NCBI RefSeq assembly: GCF_032362555.1
Contig: NC_083518.1
Location: 7,390,501-7,454,500 of the forward strand
DNA length: 64,000 nucleotides
Reading direction: 5' to 3'
Origin: Amyelois transitella
Lineage: Eukaryota; Arthropoda; Insecta; Lepidoptera; Pyralidae
The position numbers were made by a program, and so were the translations under genes. The notes under the pieces are model-generated. The model saw only the letters and a program-made list of their open reading frames with translations, was not told the DNA's origin and ran no database searches. Positions 32,900 through 45,591 of the stretch are shown piece after piece (positions within the stretch are counted from its first letter, which is position 1; every line of letters begins with the position of its first letter).

Positions 32900-33310
32900 C
32901 GACCAGTAAATTACGGTGGTTTTTCCCACCTCCTGGCTTTAGTCCCGGTTGCATCCTCACCTCTCTGGAGAGGAGCCCTGGGTATGCCTTTGACCATGGA
33001 TCCTGGATTGGGTGAGTCAGGTTTTTGCACGAAGCGACTCCCAACTACCTCCGCAGCCTTTGCAGATATTATTACTATTTAGTATTGCAGGTAGTAACCC
33101 GTATTGGATCCATGGTTACACATCCAGTTGACTGAATGTGCAGGTTTCCTCACGATGTTTCCCTCACCGTAAGAACATCGGTTAGTATTCAAACGAATGT
33201 ACTTAATTTTGAGAAGATTAATTGGTTGATATATGGCCGAAATCGGATTGAAACCTGTGCCTTTCTTTTATCACGCATTTTACCGATTCGACCACCGACG
33301 CTGTATTACG
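32900..33310 (-). repeat. tRNA-derived SINE
   Basis: The sense strand is minus. The tRNA-like head is at 33,310-33,240 (GTGGTCGAATCGGTAAAATG, then a decayed B box). The body contains the 'gaggtgaggatgcaaccggg' block. The same family occurs at 27,095-27,665, 36,440-36,600 and 51,905-52,135. Confidence 0.7.
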
Positions 33311-33664
33311 GCTGTTTTTACAATGTATTGCTTAGGGTAACTAAATGTACCAGTGATATACCTAATGACGTTTTTCGTAGTCCATTCAATCAATTTTAAA
33401 ACTATGAAACCTTACTTGTACTATAAAGAGCCAATTAAATCTGAGACGTCCCAACACTATCTTCAAAATGGTATATCATTTTCGGAAGGTAGTTTTTAAA
33501 AAATCTTGCAAGTGGTGTTTGTGTATAGTGATTTAAAATCGTGAAAAAGTAGGTATGTGAGCATATGTATTTTAAAAAAATTCTGCAGGTACCTACTAGT
33601 TTTGATTTAATGCAGAAAACATATCCAATAGGTACATGACGAAAATTAAATATATACATATATA

Positions 33665-33875
33665 TAAATTTATTTAAATAAAATAAATATATACGGGACG
33701 GAACTGCGAGACTTGTGTTACAAAATACTAACTCAACGATAATATATTATATCATAAATACTTATATAGATAAACATCCAAGACCCAGGCTAATCTGGCC
33801 TGGCCGGGATTCGAACCCGGGACCCCTGGTATCACAGACAAGCGTACCTACTACCGCTGCGCCACAGTGGCCGTT
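33665..33875 (-). repeat. tRNA-derived SINE with well-kept A and B boxes
   Basis: On the minus strand it starts GGCCACTGTGGCGCAGCGGT (A box) and contains CCGGGTTCGAATCCCGGCC (B box and stem), 50-60 bp apart as in a tRNA. The body continues through 'gtttatctatataagtattt' and ends near 'cccgtatatatttattt'. It is a SINE rather than a tRNA gene because the head runs into a conserved body also found at 11,575-11,995. Confidence 0.8.
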
Positions 33876-36080
33876 AATTAATTAATATCTCTAGTTTTTA
33901 ATAACGGAATGTCGCGTGTACCTACAGTCAATAGCACATCAATCTACTCAAATTTATCTCGTTTACCCCGCCATAGAGTTCCATGCTGGGTAACTTTTCT
34001 GTAGTTAAAATTTTTTTTGGTAGTCCTTGTTACTTCAAATCTTACCCTTCCACCGTAGTAATACCTTTTTTATATATCCTTCATAATACTCCATTATTTC
34101 ATACTAACCTATAGAGAAAATATTTTTGTTTGTAACGAATTAATTGAAACAGGTAGAAAAATAACGAAATTTTATAAGAATATTTGTAATTGTCAAAAAT
34201 TTTTCAAGATCACAAAATATTATCTAATTATAAACAATTTGGTATTTAACAAAGAGTATTCTTAAATCTTCTTAATAAGGAAACATCATAATATGAAACT
34301 TAAAAATCTATAATGGAAATGAGTAATTGAACATGTAAATAATAAGTAGGCTGTTTGACGTTCTCTGATAATTACAAAATATCTATGTATTTGACGATCA
34401 ATATAATACTTCTTATTATTAGTAGGGACGAAGAAAGTTTCAGCATATTGTCAATTAAATTTTTTATTAACCTTTAAAATAATGAGTAAATATTTTAAGG
34501 AATTCAAAGGCAACGTTGACAAATATTTCTACAATTTATATTATGTTTTCAATATGTGAAAATATGAAGATATTTTCCCACCCTATATTTATTATATTGA
34601 CTAGTACATCAAGAGGAAAACACCGATTTATTGAATTGCTACCTTTATAATGATTGCAACGGTCACAACATTGAGATTAATTATGTATATGTCAATATTT
34701 CTTGTAAGTTTATGAGCTTTTTCTACAATATTAAAATCGAAAAGACATTATAACTGTTGGAGACAGAATTTTACAAAAAAAATAGGTAATAAGTGGCTTC
34801 GTTTCCATTAAAAAAATTTAGTGGTTCGTGAAAAATCCTAACGCCCATTTGCTTAAGATACTTACATTATAACAACATTATCTTGAGTTTGAATCTTAAT
34901 TTTTTTCAGAATACTTTTAGCTAGAAACCGTGATTAATATAGACTCTTTACTGAACTGCAGTACAATTAATCCTAGAAGTTTGTTTCTTGACTGATCGTG
35001 TTTGAAAGATCAAGCTTAATAGGTACCAGTACCAAAAATAGACATTAGTATAGCCCAATAAATTTTTACACTGCATTATAGTTTTCCGTCTATCTACGTA
35101 GGTACAGTTTGTTTTTGTTGACCCCGATATTAAGTTTAAATTCTGAATACGCTTTTACTTATAGAACTAACTAAAAAAGACGCATGAATGAACGTAACGT
35201 ACGGTAGAACAAATTTATTTTATTTAGGTGGGGTTGAAGTTTTGTCAAAAAATAATCTATTTCGACAAAAAAGAAAATAACTTTGCAATACCGTAACCAT
35301 AATTGATAGAAAAATATTTTATGTGTCTTTAGATAAGGTCAATAAAATTTCTTGATCAGTTTTAACATAGTGCTGAGAAAGTTTGCTACTAATATAATTG
35401 TGAATGTTTTAAGTTAAGACACATTACTGCAAATGGGTATTACAGGATTCTTAAAAATCCAAAATTATAATTACGTAACAACAAACGATCACAGCTACCA
35501 CTTCGTTAGGCTTAAAATAAAAAAGACTGTTTCTTTTTAAAAGAAACAGCCAAACTTATAAACTTATTCAAATTACAACCTTAAGTTTAGTTACCCTTTA
35601 GTATCACATCCTTTACTTGCAGTCGTCCATCCAATATTCAATCCTTAAGTAGAAAATAGTATGTAATTGAAATGATATGATTGGTAATTTAAATTTTATT
35701 TGTTACAATGTCACTCTTACTATGACGCAATAAGGCGCGGGGCATTTGAGAGAAAAAGGGAATATTTAAAATGAGCCATTATTCGTTTACTTTTTCTAAT
35801 TGAAATTGGTGACTTGAATCAAAAAATGTGGAATCCAATCTTGTTCATTTTGATCACCCAGGTGACCAAAGTGGAATAAACTCTTTCTATTATTATATTT
35901 TCCACAAATAGTTAACTGAATAAAACCGTAGTAAGAAATTGCTAGATATAACATTAACGATGCCCCACGCCAAATACCATGGAAGTATTTTACGTATCTA
36001 CATAAGTTATCAGGAAGTAAGGAAATACGCTTATAACTAACATATTAACTTTGACAAGACTAAGAATTGCGATGGCACGT

Positions 36081-39000
36081 TTACTTGGAAATGTTCATAT
36101 TGTTGAAACTGCCGGCGAGATCACCGCGGCCCCGACCTGCAAAAATATCGTGTGATATCCGTTAGTCATTTTAGGTATTTGCTTATACATTTCAAAAAAA
36201 ATAAAAAAACTTATTAATTATACAAAACAATATAAAGAGACAATTATCATCAATATTTTGTTATATAGGAATACTTCGTCAAATAAATTAAGAGGTGTAC
36301 TACTACCGTTGAATTATTGGCGTAAATAAATAAATTGATAATATAGGCATTGTGCAGTGCAGTTTAATAAGATCACTCAATTCTTTCCCACGGATGTCGA
36401 AAAAGGCAACTGAGGGAATAGGCACAATCATCTAGTGCAGCTTTTACCATGATGGCTATGGGTTGAGTTCCCCTGATGAGATGCGGAGATCTTACGGGAA
36501 TCGCTTCGTGTAAAAACCTACCTAACTCCACTCAATAGATACATGGTCACCCCGGATTCCTCTCCAGAGAGGTGAGGGACTAAAGCCAGGACGAAGAACA
36601 AGCAATTCAGCTGAAAGTAGACTTCGAATCTTTCGAAACGGTATTACCATTTTGTATAAGTTAATTTTAATTAATAAATAAGTATGGCGCTAGAATATTT
36701 GAGCGGTTGAGCCAATCAGAGCGCGCCATATCAACCCATGAACTTAGCAGTCCGCTAATGTACTACTATGATAGCAGAAATCATTTTTTTATTGGGTTTT
36801 AAGTACTTTTAATAAGGTCGAAAAAGGAATTTTTATTCGGTTATTCGGCGGTAGCTTGCGCTATATCCCGGGCCGCTTTTAAAACTGGTGTTACTGTTAG
36901 AAAATTGTTTCTCTTCAACTCACCAGTCCGCCTTGAAGTAATAGGCTTGAAGTCCTGCTCGGTAATTTCTGGCGCAACGCGAAGCTTTGAAGCAACTGTA
37001 TAAATAAATGAATAAATTATGTCATATTAAATAAGGAAAATTTCAGTTGTTATGATATTAAAACCGCTACAGCATATGAACAGAAAACCTCAAAAATCGC
37101 AAATATAAAGGAATTAAAAATAAAGTTTGACCAGTAATATAGCATACCTCGTTGTAATGCGGTTTAAAAAGTGAATTTAAATTCTAGCAACAGTTACATA
37201 CGCAAAAAGTACATACACGCAATGAGTGTCGCAGGCGAAGTCTGTAAGGACCGTATCAATTGGAAAGGCATCATGGTCTCTGCCTGCCCCAATGGGAAAC
37301 AGCCCTGATGTATGTAGGTATGTTAAGTAGTCAGTCTTGTTTAAGGCTCTTTTTATTACTTACATCTTTTAAAACAAGTCTGTTTATGTGTTCTCAATTC
37401 CATCATAAAACCAAACAGCTGAATGGGTTCTATCAGTCTTTTCAAGACTGTTGGCTCTGTCTACCCCGCAAGGGAAATAGACGTAATTATATGTATGTAT
37501 GCTGTTTATGTGTCGCTTTGTTATTAGTTGTCAAATTACCTGACTATCTATTACATAACTATTTAGTGTTGCTATAGGTATGAACAGTGTTGCTATATGG
37601 ACAGTTCTGCTAAATTTATTTATGCTCAAGCTTTATTTGCCTTTTGTGGTGGAAATCCTAGATCGTAGGGTTGAGGCTGGGGTAAACCAGCCCACTTTTC
37701 AATTTTCTGTCCAAGAAGTTGATCGAGGTATCAAGTGGCAAGAGGGCTGGCAACTTCTTGGGTCATTTTGACCTTCTGTGGACTGTATCTATTTTCTGGG
37801 GTTGGTGTTTCCTCGCTGGGCGAATAAAAATGCGTGGGCTTCCAATAGACGTGTATTCAACCCGACACCGATACAAGCAAGAGAGCGGCGGCAATGTTGC
37901 CATTGTACAAAAAGTATTTAAAAACCAATGATTTTGGTGTTGCTAGTTGCAACAGGCACGTTGCAGCGGGGAAACGATTAAAAGGGATTATACAATTTAT
38001 AAATTTGATTTCAAGGTATCTTATTTTTTTAACATTATGTGTAGATATGTTACCTATGTATACTGTATATGCACAAGTTTAAATAATGTCAAATACGAAT
38101 TCAATCATTTATAATAATAATAATAAAATATGTACTTACAATCCATATTTGGCTTGCGCAGTGGTGTATGTGTCCTGAGAGCTCTGGTGAAACCTGTGGA
38201 AAATTATCATATTTCAATATTATAAATATGTTTGAATTGCATGCAAATTTTACTGAAACTTTTCAGTAATCTACAGCTTATAGATATTGTTATATGTACT
38301 TAGTTTTCAATACATATAGCCCTTGTAGTATTCTTTACTGTGGCCTACAGTACATAATACATATAGCAAAAAAGTGTAGACTAGTAAATTAGGTGTCTTA
38401 GGGATGATTTTCAATAGAAACTAATTCGGATGGTGCATGTGACGTGTTACATACATTTACATCCGTGTTCGTATCATCAAGACCACCGTTGTTTCACATT
38501 TTCAGCCACAGCCAGACTGCTGGCCCCGTCTACCCCGCAGGAGATACCGACGTGACTATATATGACCAGTAAGTGGTCCTGGTTGTAATCACTCACTTGT
38601 AGAGGCGGTGCTGTCGTTCAGCGATGTATTGGCTGTGGAAGAGCACGATGGACCTGCTGAAGGCTGTAACAACCAATTCTAATATTATTTATACATACAT
38701 ACATACATAAAATCACGCCTCTTTCCCGGAGGGGTAGGCAGAGACTACCTCTTTCCACTTGCCACGATCTCTGCATACTTCCTTCGCTTCATCCACATTC
38801 ATAACTCTCTTCATACAAGCTCGGCGGTTTTATTTATTTTGATATGATATGCTGTCTTTCTTGACTACAAGCAGATGGAGTATGTGTCCTGGCGTGCAAC
38901 GTGACTCTTCAGTGAACCAACCCTTTAACATTCATTGTCCTTCATTGGATTAAATATACCTCGTTTGGTTACGTGGTTTGGTGCCGTGTGGTTCCCCGCA

Positions 39001-42000
39001 CTTTAGAATAAGACCACTCCACATCTTACCTATGGATGTCGTTTAAGGTGACCAAGGGAACAAGGCTAATAAACATGAGATTCACCTTCTAGGCGATGGG
39101 CTAGCAACTTATCACTATTTGAATCTTATTTCCATCATTGAGACATACACAGCTGAAGGTCCTGTCCACTCCGCAAGATAGATATTTACCTTATTGCACC
39201 AAAAGAAAAACCGAGAAAAAGGTACAAAGGCGGACTTATCGCTAAAGCAATCTCTTCCTGTTAACCTTTGGGTGGGAGGAAACTAAAGAACATGTACGAG
39301 TATGTATATCTCGTTTTTGAGTCGACTTGTAGTTTCTGGGATATAGAGGTATTCAATTGGTTCGGGTGCTTCTGTAGTATTTTGCTGTAATTTGCAACAA
39401 TACTTCTGTCATGGGCATATTCAGGATTTCATGAACTACGGCTATCTTTATAAACCTTGATAGAAAATATTATCTACGATTCGTCTTATGTTGTTCAAAA
39501 AGACTAAAGAAGTTAATAAAACAATTATAAAACACTTACGCTTGCAACACTTGGTCCAGCTCGGACTTTTCTTTGTTCTTTAAATTGAAGTATTCCCTGC
39601 AATTAAGAAAATAGTGATATAGATAGTTAAAATGCAGGGTCCTTGGTGTTCAGCATGTAAGACTGAAAAAACCTGCACTCTTTTGTATGTGGCGTCGAAT
39701 TCGCCCGGGCGAAGTTGCTTCTTAAAGCTAGTTGAGATATAGAGCTGAGCTTGACCTTCAATCTTTTCGTAACGAATAAAAATCTTTATTGTTCTTCAAC
39801 ATGATTATCAAATTAGTAGACTACTAAATGTTTTTACTGAGATTTTTTAATATATTATTTATTTCATAAATAGTTTTTACCTGTAGCTTCATTCGCGCGA
39901 AATAGTAGCAACCTGATCGCGCGTGCCAACTGTTCTGTTATATTATGTATCTGTTAAAAACTAACGCGTGGCAATTAGTTTTTAACAGATATGAAAACTA
40001 CCCTATATCCTTCTCAAGAACGCAAAAATTCAAGAAGATCAATTCAGTAGATATAACAGAAAATGTTTCAGTAGAGACAACAAACAAACATACTTACTTT
40101 CGCATTTATAATTTTATACAGTCGAGTGTATCCACTCACCTCGATGTTGTAATCGTGCGGCACGTGTTTCCCGGGCGCGGGTTCGACGTCCGTGCGAGGC
40201 AGCGCCAGGTCGAGCACGGAGTACGCCCAGCGCGTCACTCGCGACTTGGCGCACTCCGTAGACTTGTCCAAGTCCTCGTGGTGCTGTGGAAACGAACAGA
40301 TTCTTGCATATTTGCAATGTGCAATCTTGAATTGTGATAAGGGATTCTCACACCCGCGGGAATTTTCACAAATATTAACAAGCCTGGTTACTCCTGAAGG
40401 TTCTTGCCATCGGATATTTTTTTAAATAATTCATGAAATATAAAAGATATATTTCACAAAAAGATTATAGCTTAAAATGTGGATGGATATGTGTATAAAA
40501 AGTACAAAACAAAAAATCCAAACTGGGGTTAGTCATAACGTAACCCACCAAGCTGACTCAAAGTGGGTTGGTACAATTGCAAAATACATTTCATTTTGGG
40601 AACGATACAAGATATTGTTCCGTGGCGTTTAATAGAATAGGACCATTCCTTCTCTTATCCGTGGATGTCGTAAAAACGACTCAGGGATATGTTACTAAAC
40701 TTGAGATTCTTCTTGTAGGCAATAGGCTAGCAATCTGTCCCTATTTGAATCTCAATTTCATCATAAAGACATACAGTTGAATGTAGTCTTTCAGTGTTTT
40801 CAAGACTGTTGGCTCTGTCTACGCCCCAAGGGTTATAGACGTGACTATACGTATGTAAAAAATGTGTGCGTGTCCCTTGCAAAGGAATATGGTCAAAAGG
40901 TATAACCCGAGCTGATCTCCAGAGTCAAGAGAAGCAGACAAATAAAGTCTTACTTGACAACCGAGTCCAGGCGTGTATTTAAAGCCGTCTTGCTTCAGGT
41001 GACCCATGGCCAGCGATTCTTTAGGCAGCATCATCTCCTTGGAGCTGGCCAGCCCATTCACCAATGTGAACAGCAGGGTGTCCAAACGGTACACGCGGAA
41101 TAATGAGTCGTCTTCAGCTGTAAGGGAATAAAATTAGTTCAGTTTATTTGAAAACTAGGTTTTACCCGCAGCTTCGGCCGCACCTACAAAATTTTGCGCC
41201 ACCAACAAAAAGGGACGAATTTAGCGCCACCACGGAAACCATAGCTTTATCGGGATGAAAAGTTCCCTATGTCCTTCTCCACACGCTTAATTCTAAGTAT
41301 ACATGCTAAATTTCAATATTTGTTCAGTAGGTAACGCGTGAAGAGACAACAAACAAATAAAATTACTATCACGTATTCCTCACGCTATCAACATTACGCT
41401 GCCGCTATCTTGGATACCGTCTTTTAAATTTTTATTATTTTGATTTTAATATTTATTAAAAAAAAAGGTGTTTGATTGTGTTTATAAGATACAAATCGCA
41501 TTGTACTAATATTACAAATGTTTGTTACTCCTTCACCCAAAAACTACATACATACATATATAATCAAGTCTTTATTTCTTACGGAGTAGACAGAGCCAAC
41601 ATCTATGTATGGCTTTAATGATGTAATTGAAATTCAAATAGTGAGGGATTGCTAGTCTATCATGTAGAAGAAGAATGCAAAGTCTATTAGCCTATACCTA
41701 AGTCGCCTTTTACGACATCCTAAATTTCTTTAAGATGTCATAAAATACACAAAAACTATTGAACGGATTTTGATGAAATTGAGAGGACATAGACATAGGA
41801 TACTAGAATTCCAATTGGAGTGAATCCCTGGTGCGCTGTAAGTGTAGTACACTCACAAGCCTTGTTGCACAGCTGAATAATAAAATCTTGAACCGCCTCC
41901 ACTTTTTCCGGCACAGTGAATATCGGGGGAAAGTTCTTCATATCTGGACGCTGAGAATTGGGCCTGTCCTCTTGGTTGTGTTGGTGGAGATAGTCTATGA

Positions 42001-44510
42001 TGTACGCAAGGATGTGGATGTAGTCGGTGCGCTTCTGCGGGTCTTCGTCCGGCATTTCCAGACCTAACTCCTGGCTGCCGTGCTTCACGTCTGATGCGTA
42101 TCCCGTCGGGATGTGTCCTGGGAAGTTAAGAATAAGGGAGAACTGTGCATTTTATAGTACAATTCATTAAAAAAATCACGTCTATATCCCTTGCTGGGTA
42201 GACATAGCCAACAGTCTTGTAAAGCCTGACAACCCACATGCAGTTCTATGGCTTAATTCAGAGCTTGAGTTACTATTAACATAAGGAATCCCAAGTTAAT
42301 TAGCCTTTTCCTAAGTGGCCTTTTACGACAAAATATTATTATTAAAAAGGTAAAATAGTGCTGACTTTGACTACAAAAACATAGAGAAAAAATTGTAGAG
42401 GTATGCATATTTATATTTAAATGCATACAACAGAGACCTTTCGAATTTTACAGATTTGATTCTCTGGAATCTAATCTATAACCACATAATTCCACAAACT
42501 TTACCATATCACCACAAACGTGGACATGTGCAGGACAATGCTTTGAACAGAGGCACATAAAATCGTGCTCATTTAATTAAACAATACTTGGTATGCAGAC
42601 TTACAAATAATGTAAATAATACTTAGTTGTTGCTAAGTGAGAACTTTCTGCTTATTCAAATTTCTTGGTATTGCTTATTGAAAATAAAATTATTGAATTA
42701 CTGAAATTTCAGTTCAACACATAGTGGACAGATACTTTTTTGTGTAAGTATCACAAAGTTTACATTGATACTATTTTTAAAATATGAACTAGTATAAGGT
42801 GTAGTGATAATTTTAAATTCAACTACTAAGTACTAAGAAATTAAACCAACAAGTATATTATCAAAAGGAATTTATATTCAGCTAACAGCACCTTTACATA
42901 CATACATACATACATATGATCACGTCTATATCCCTAGCGGGGTAGACAGAGCCACCAGTCTTGAAAAGACTGATAGGCCACGCTCAGCTGTTTGGCTTAG
43001 TGATAGAATTGAGATTCAAATAGTGACAGGTTGCTAGCCCATCGCCTAAAAGAGAAATCCCAAGTTTATAAGCCTATCCCTTTACATATAATAAAAAAAG
43101 TTGCCGATCAATCTGTACTTAAAAGATACATATACAAAACATGCCTCTTTCCTGGAGGGGTAGGCAGAGACTACATATTTACACTTGCCTTGATAAAAGA
43201 TATTAGCAACCTGTTACTATTTGAATTACAAGGTATATTTAAAGAAACAACATGTTATCTTACCAGGGTTGATATTCTTATGATACTGTTCTTTGATACC
43301 ATCCCGTAGATTGAATCGTAACACTGCAAACTCTCCGATCAAGTAGGTGGAGTCCACTTTGCAGTAATAGTTCACATCCATCAAGTAGAAATCTTCCCAA
43401 TATATTGCTGAAATTCAAGTAGTAATTACAGCCGTAAGCAACGAAAAATACAATACTGATTAAACTGACTCATACAATTTTCTTTTATAAATATATATCG
43501 TTTCACCTTCTGCTTTCATATCTGCTTTCCCGTTATTACTATGATATAGTCAACCTCAGTCAAAATTATTCTACAATGGGTTACTTGCCAGCTTTTCTAC
43601 AAATACAATAAAAAGGTACCAAACAGTGGTTAAATTTGTATTTTACCTTTATTAAAACATTTCAATTTTATCAAATCATTAATGTCTTGTTTCTCTGCTT
43701 CTGCAGCCTCTTGAAGTTCTCTATTTTGCCTCTCAATCTCTGACAAAGGAACCCCAGTGGATGTAAACTTCTGTAGTGGAATATTGCGCTTTTCTTTTTC
43801 CTCCTTGGCAATGGCTTCAAATTTAACCCTCACTGATTGTGGAGCTTCCTGATGGGATTTTTTGTAATGTGATAAAAACCCAGTGTTGTGTAACACGGTC
43901 AATTTGAAAGTGCTCATAATTTTTTATTTATTTATAGTGCCGGACCACTCCATCTGTTTCCCATGGATGTCGTAAAAGGCGACTAAGGGATAGGCTTAGC
44001 TTGGGATTCTTTTTTTAGGCAATGGGCTAGTAACCTGTCACTTTTTGGATCTCAATTCTATCATTAAGCTAAATAGCTGAACGTGGCTGAGAAGACTGTT
44101 GGCTCTATCTACCCCACAAGGGATATAGACCTGTCCTAAACAATAATTTTTAAAAACAGATATTACTTGATAGAGCCGATGAAACCAGCACAGCATCTTG
44201 CAGTATGAGGGGGGTATTCAGAGGTTTAAGATCATGGAAAAAACATAGCCTAGTTCAAAAGCGTGATTATTTAACAAGTGTTGTTGTTGAAGTATGCAAA
44301 GTATATGTATAGATAAAGTATTTGCTTATAATAATAATATAAAAATCAACAGGTAGTTTTCTTCTTCGAAGGTTTACTTACTCTCCAGAGGGGTCCTGCA
44401 GCATTTGCAATTTCTGCCATGTTAGCATATTGGATCCCCTTTTTCCTTTGCTCTTCCTTAAAATCCAACATGAAGAAATAAAATGAGTTCCTTGGTTGTT
44501 TTTTAGGCAT
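36081..44510 (-). CDS. mael: Maelstrom, piRNA-pathway protein
   Basis: Needed for piRNA-guided transposon silencing in animal germ cells, in nucleus and nuage. Eleven exons: 44510-44382, 43848-43647, 43407-43264, 42117-41857, 41117-40954, 40283-40140, 39596-39540, 38663-38597, 38193-38140, 36995-36924, 36136-36081. All are GT-AG and phases agree, giving 449 residues. Residues 1-70 are an HMG box (MPKKQPRNSFYFFMLDFKEE; APQSVRVKFEAIAKEEKEKR). Residues about 110-345 are the MAEL domain, an RNase H-like fold. Its metal-binding ECHC set appears as E136 (IGEFAV), C299 and H302 (GLGCQHHED) and C311 (STECAKS), followed by RVTRWAYSVLDLAL. Residues 349-449 form a low-complexity tail ending in RRTGRGRGDLAGSFNNM. 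Only the tail exons have a second copy, at 25.7-30.0 kb. Introns carry many SINEs and LINE tails. Confidence 0.95.
36440..36600 (+). repeat. tRNA-derived SINE body, shared by both duplicated copies
   Basis: Contains 'ctctccagagaggtgaggga' and 'ctaaagccaggacgaagaac'. The matching place in copy B (26,060-26,140) holds a decayed version ('gaggatgtaacagggacta', 'gtcaaggcgaagaacaaa'). The SINE therefore predates the segmental duplication. Confidence 0.65.
37210..37320 (+). repeat. RTE-type LINE 3'-end relic
   Basis: Reads CKDRINWKGIMVSACPNGKQ, a decayed form of the RTE C-terminus ([20 protein letters not shown]), followed by 'tgatgtatgtaggtatg'. It lies in mael intron 9, antisense to the gene. 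Confidence 0.7.
37400..37505 (+). repeat. SINE, family 1 (3' part)
   Basis: Sense-plus fragment with 'cttttcaagactgttggctc', 'tgtctaccccgcaagggaaa' and an 'atatgtatgtatg' tail. Confidence 0.75.
38490..38562 (+). repeat. SINE, family 1 (3' fragment)
   Basis: 'gactgctggccccgtctacc' and 'gacgtgactatatatg', just below mael exon 8. Confidence 0.6.
38690..38832 (-). repeat. RTE-type LINE 3'-end fragment
   Basis: (CATA)n, then 'aaaatcacgcctctttcccg' through 'cataactctcttcatacaag', closely matching the terminal 140 bp of the element at 56,412-58,917. It inserted about 30 bp upstream of mael exon 8 in the sense of transcription. Confidence 0.9.
38985..39195 (+). repeat. SINE, family 1 (long copy)
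   Basis: Starts 'gtgccgtgtggttccccgca', with 'cctatggatgtcgttta' and 'aggcgatgggctagcaactt', ending near 'cactccgcaagatagata'. Confidence 0.75.
39880..40100. repeat. Unclassified dispersed repeat in a mael intron
   Basis: A block with 'tttttacctgtagcttcatt', 'ctatatccttctca' and 'agacaacaaacaaaca' shares its order of motifs with 41,160-41,370 ('ttttacccgcagcttcggcc', 'ctatgtccttctcc', 'agacaacaaacaaataa'). These are two copies of one short repeat, possibly Helitron-like. An inverted pair 'gtatctgttaaaaactaacg'/'ttagtttttaacagatat' lies at 39,946-39,991. Confidence 0.5.
40615..40855 (+). repeat. SINE, family 1 (long copy)
   Basis: Sense-plus, from 'ttccgtggcgtttaatagaa' to 'gacgtgactatacgtatg', with the central 'caataggctagcaatctgtc'. 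It lies in mael intron 5, 100 bp below exon 5. Confidence 0.75.
41558..42335 (-). repeat. Two family-1 SINE copies flanking mael exon 4
   Basis: 41,558-41,735 ('ataatcaagtctttatttct' ... 'gtcgccttttacgacatcc') and 42,170-42,335 ('aaaatcacgtctatatccct' ... 'gccttttacgaca'), both sense-minus. They lie on either side of exon 4 (41,857-42,117), which is not itself part of the repeat. Confidence 0.7.
42890..43190 (-). repeat. SINE family 1 next to an RTE 3' tail
   Basis: 42,890-43,085 is a family-1 SINE headed by (TACA)n. 43,125-43,190 is an RTE 3' end ('atgcctctttcctggagggg'). Both are sense-minus in mael intron 3. Confidence 0.75.
43940..44135 (+). repeat. SINE, family 1
   Basis: Sense-plus in mael intron 1, from 'agtgccggaccactccatct' to 'ccccacaagggatatagacc', almost full length. 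Confidence 0.8.
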
Positions 44511-45591
44511 TTTACAGCTTTCTCTTCAATTTCCGCAAATAAATCAATAAGTGCCGGTCCGGCGCCGAAAGGTTCCGATTGGAATCCGTCTTCTTCCGTC
44601 CGTCTCGTTTCGTCTGTCCGATTTCAAATTGAATGAATCGAACGGATTGGGCAACGTAAGGCACTCCGAACCTATGCTTTCAACTCTTACCGACAAGAGA
44701 GCGGCAAATCAATACCAAAAAATCGCTATACCTATTGGCAAAAATCTCAGACAAGCCAAAAAATACCGCTGCGGTGTCTGCCAAGCTTTGTTCAAATAAA
44801 ATGATTTGTCCAAAAACAAACTTTATTCAGTTTTAAATCAAATGTATTAATTACCCAATTTAATTTTTGTAATATAGGTTTCATTTACTAGATTTTAGAT
44901 TACAGAATAAACTAATTTAATAAAATCTGAAAAAAATATATTAGTTATCAAGATACAGTCAACCCTTCTAAAATAGTAACTACATATGTTACGAATGGAG
45001 CAGAGCACAGAGGCAGTCAAACAAAAAACATGAAATATATTAATCGGTAATTTCATATAGAAATGCGATTGTTTTGACAATCTTGCGCTATTTTAGTTTC
45101 GATTTAGTGCTTTTTCGTCGAAACGTTTTCTTTCTTTCTTTTCTATATTATGGCTTCCACCGGACTTTCGGTGATTCTGCCAATGTCATGGTTTGATGGT
45201 TTGAAGAGACACGAAGTTACAAAAATGGACGGTATACAATCTGAAAGGAGATTGAGATCAAAACGTTGTATTTGGCAACTACTTTTGTCACTGTCAATAT
45301 ATCACTGTCAACATTTTTTCATTTTTAATTTCAATGACGTTGACAGACTATGACTTTGACTGTCATTTCATTGCATCTCGCTCGCTCTGTGCTTAGGTGC
45401 TTGCTGAGCTGTGTCGTTGTGAGCTACAGTGAGCTACCTACCTATCGTAGATGAAATAATTTAGGAACATAATATAAGTAAAATATAATTTTCAAATAGC
45501 ATAATATTTCATTGATGGGCTGGTTTGATGTCTGCATCCAATAATTTCAAATTTCTGTGTCTTTGATTAGTCAAAATATATTTGTAACATG
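44511..45591. promoter_or_regulatory. Divergent promoter region of mael and FUT8, with FUT8 5' UTR exon
   Basis: mael starts at 44,510 (minus). A probable non-coding first exon of FUT8 ends at 45,591 with a good donor (ACATG|GTAAGT). The start sites of both genes must lie in this 1.1 kb. An 82-codon frame at 44,551-44,799 (plus) has no recognisable domain and begins 40 bp from the mael start; I do not call it a gene. No TATA box is convincing. Confidence 0.5.

Larger units (their letters stand above)
31563..36080. other. Spacer between the chimeric gene and mael
   Basis: Holds the presumed promoter of the chimeric gene (just above 31,562), a mariner relic with a nested RTE tail, two tRNA-derived SINEs and, from about 34,150, the lower part of duplicated copy A. 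32,640-32,820 is locally GC-richer and might be a relic of a mobile element, but I cannot name it. No further gene is seen. Confidence 0.5.
34150..39660. repeat. Segmental duplication, copy A (mael exons 7-11 and flank)
   Basis: The ancestral-context copy of the segment described at 23,060-30,060, containing mael exons 7-11 and about 2 kb of downstream flank. Exon order and spacing are the reference against which the extra exons in copy B were recognised. No second copy of mael exons 1-6 is visible anywhere in the window. Confidence 0.85.

Noticed and set aside
33780-33875. Minus-strand tRNA-like sequence with clear A and B boxes
   Set aside because: It continues into a SINE body shared with 11,575-11,995 and does not fold as a complete tRNA with a clear anticodon arm. 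Called a SINE.
37260-38082. Run of four overlapping plus-strand frames within mael intron 9
   Set aside because: They cover RTE and SINE relics and AT-rich intron sequence, and no protein family is recognisable.
44551-44799. 82-codon plus-strand frame between mael and FUT8 (ends KYRCGVCQALFK)
   Set aside because: No recognised domain beyond one Cys-x2-Cys, no splice or poly(A) context, and it lies in a promoter region. Open frame by chance is likelier.
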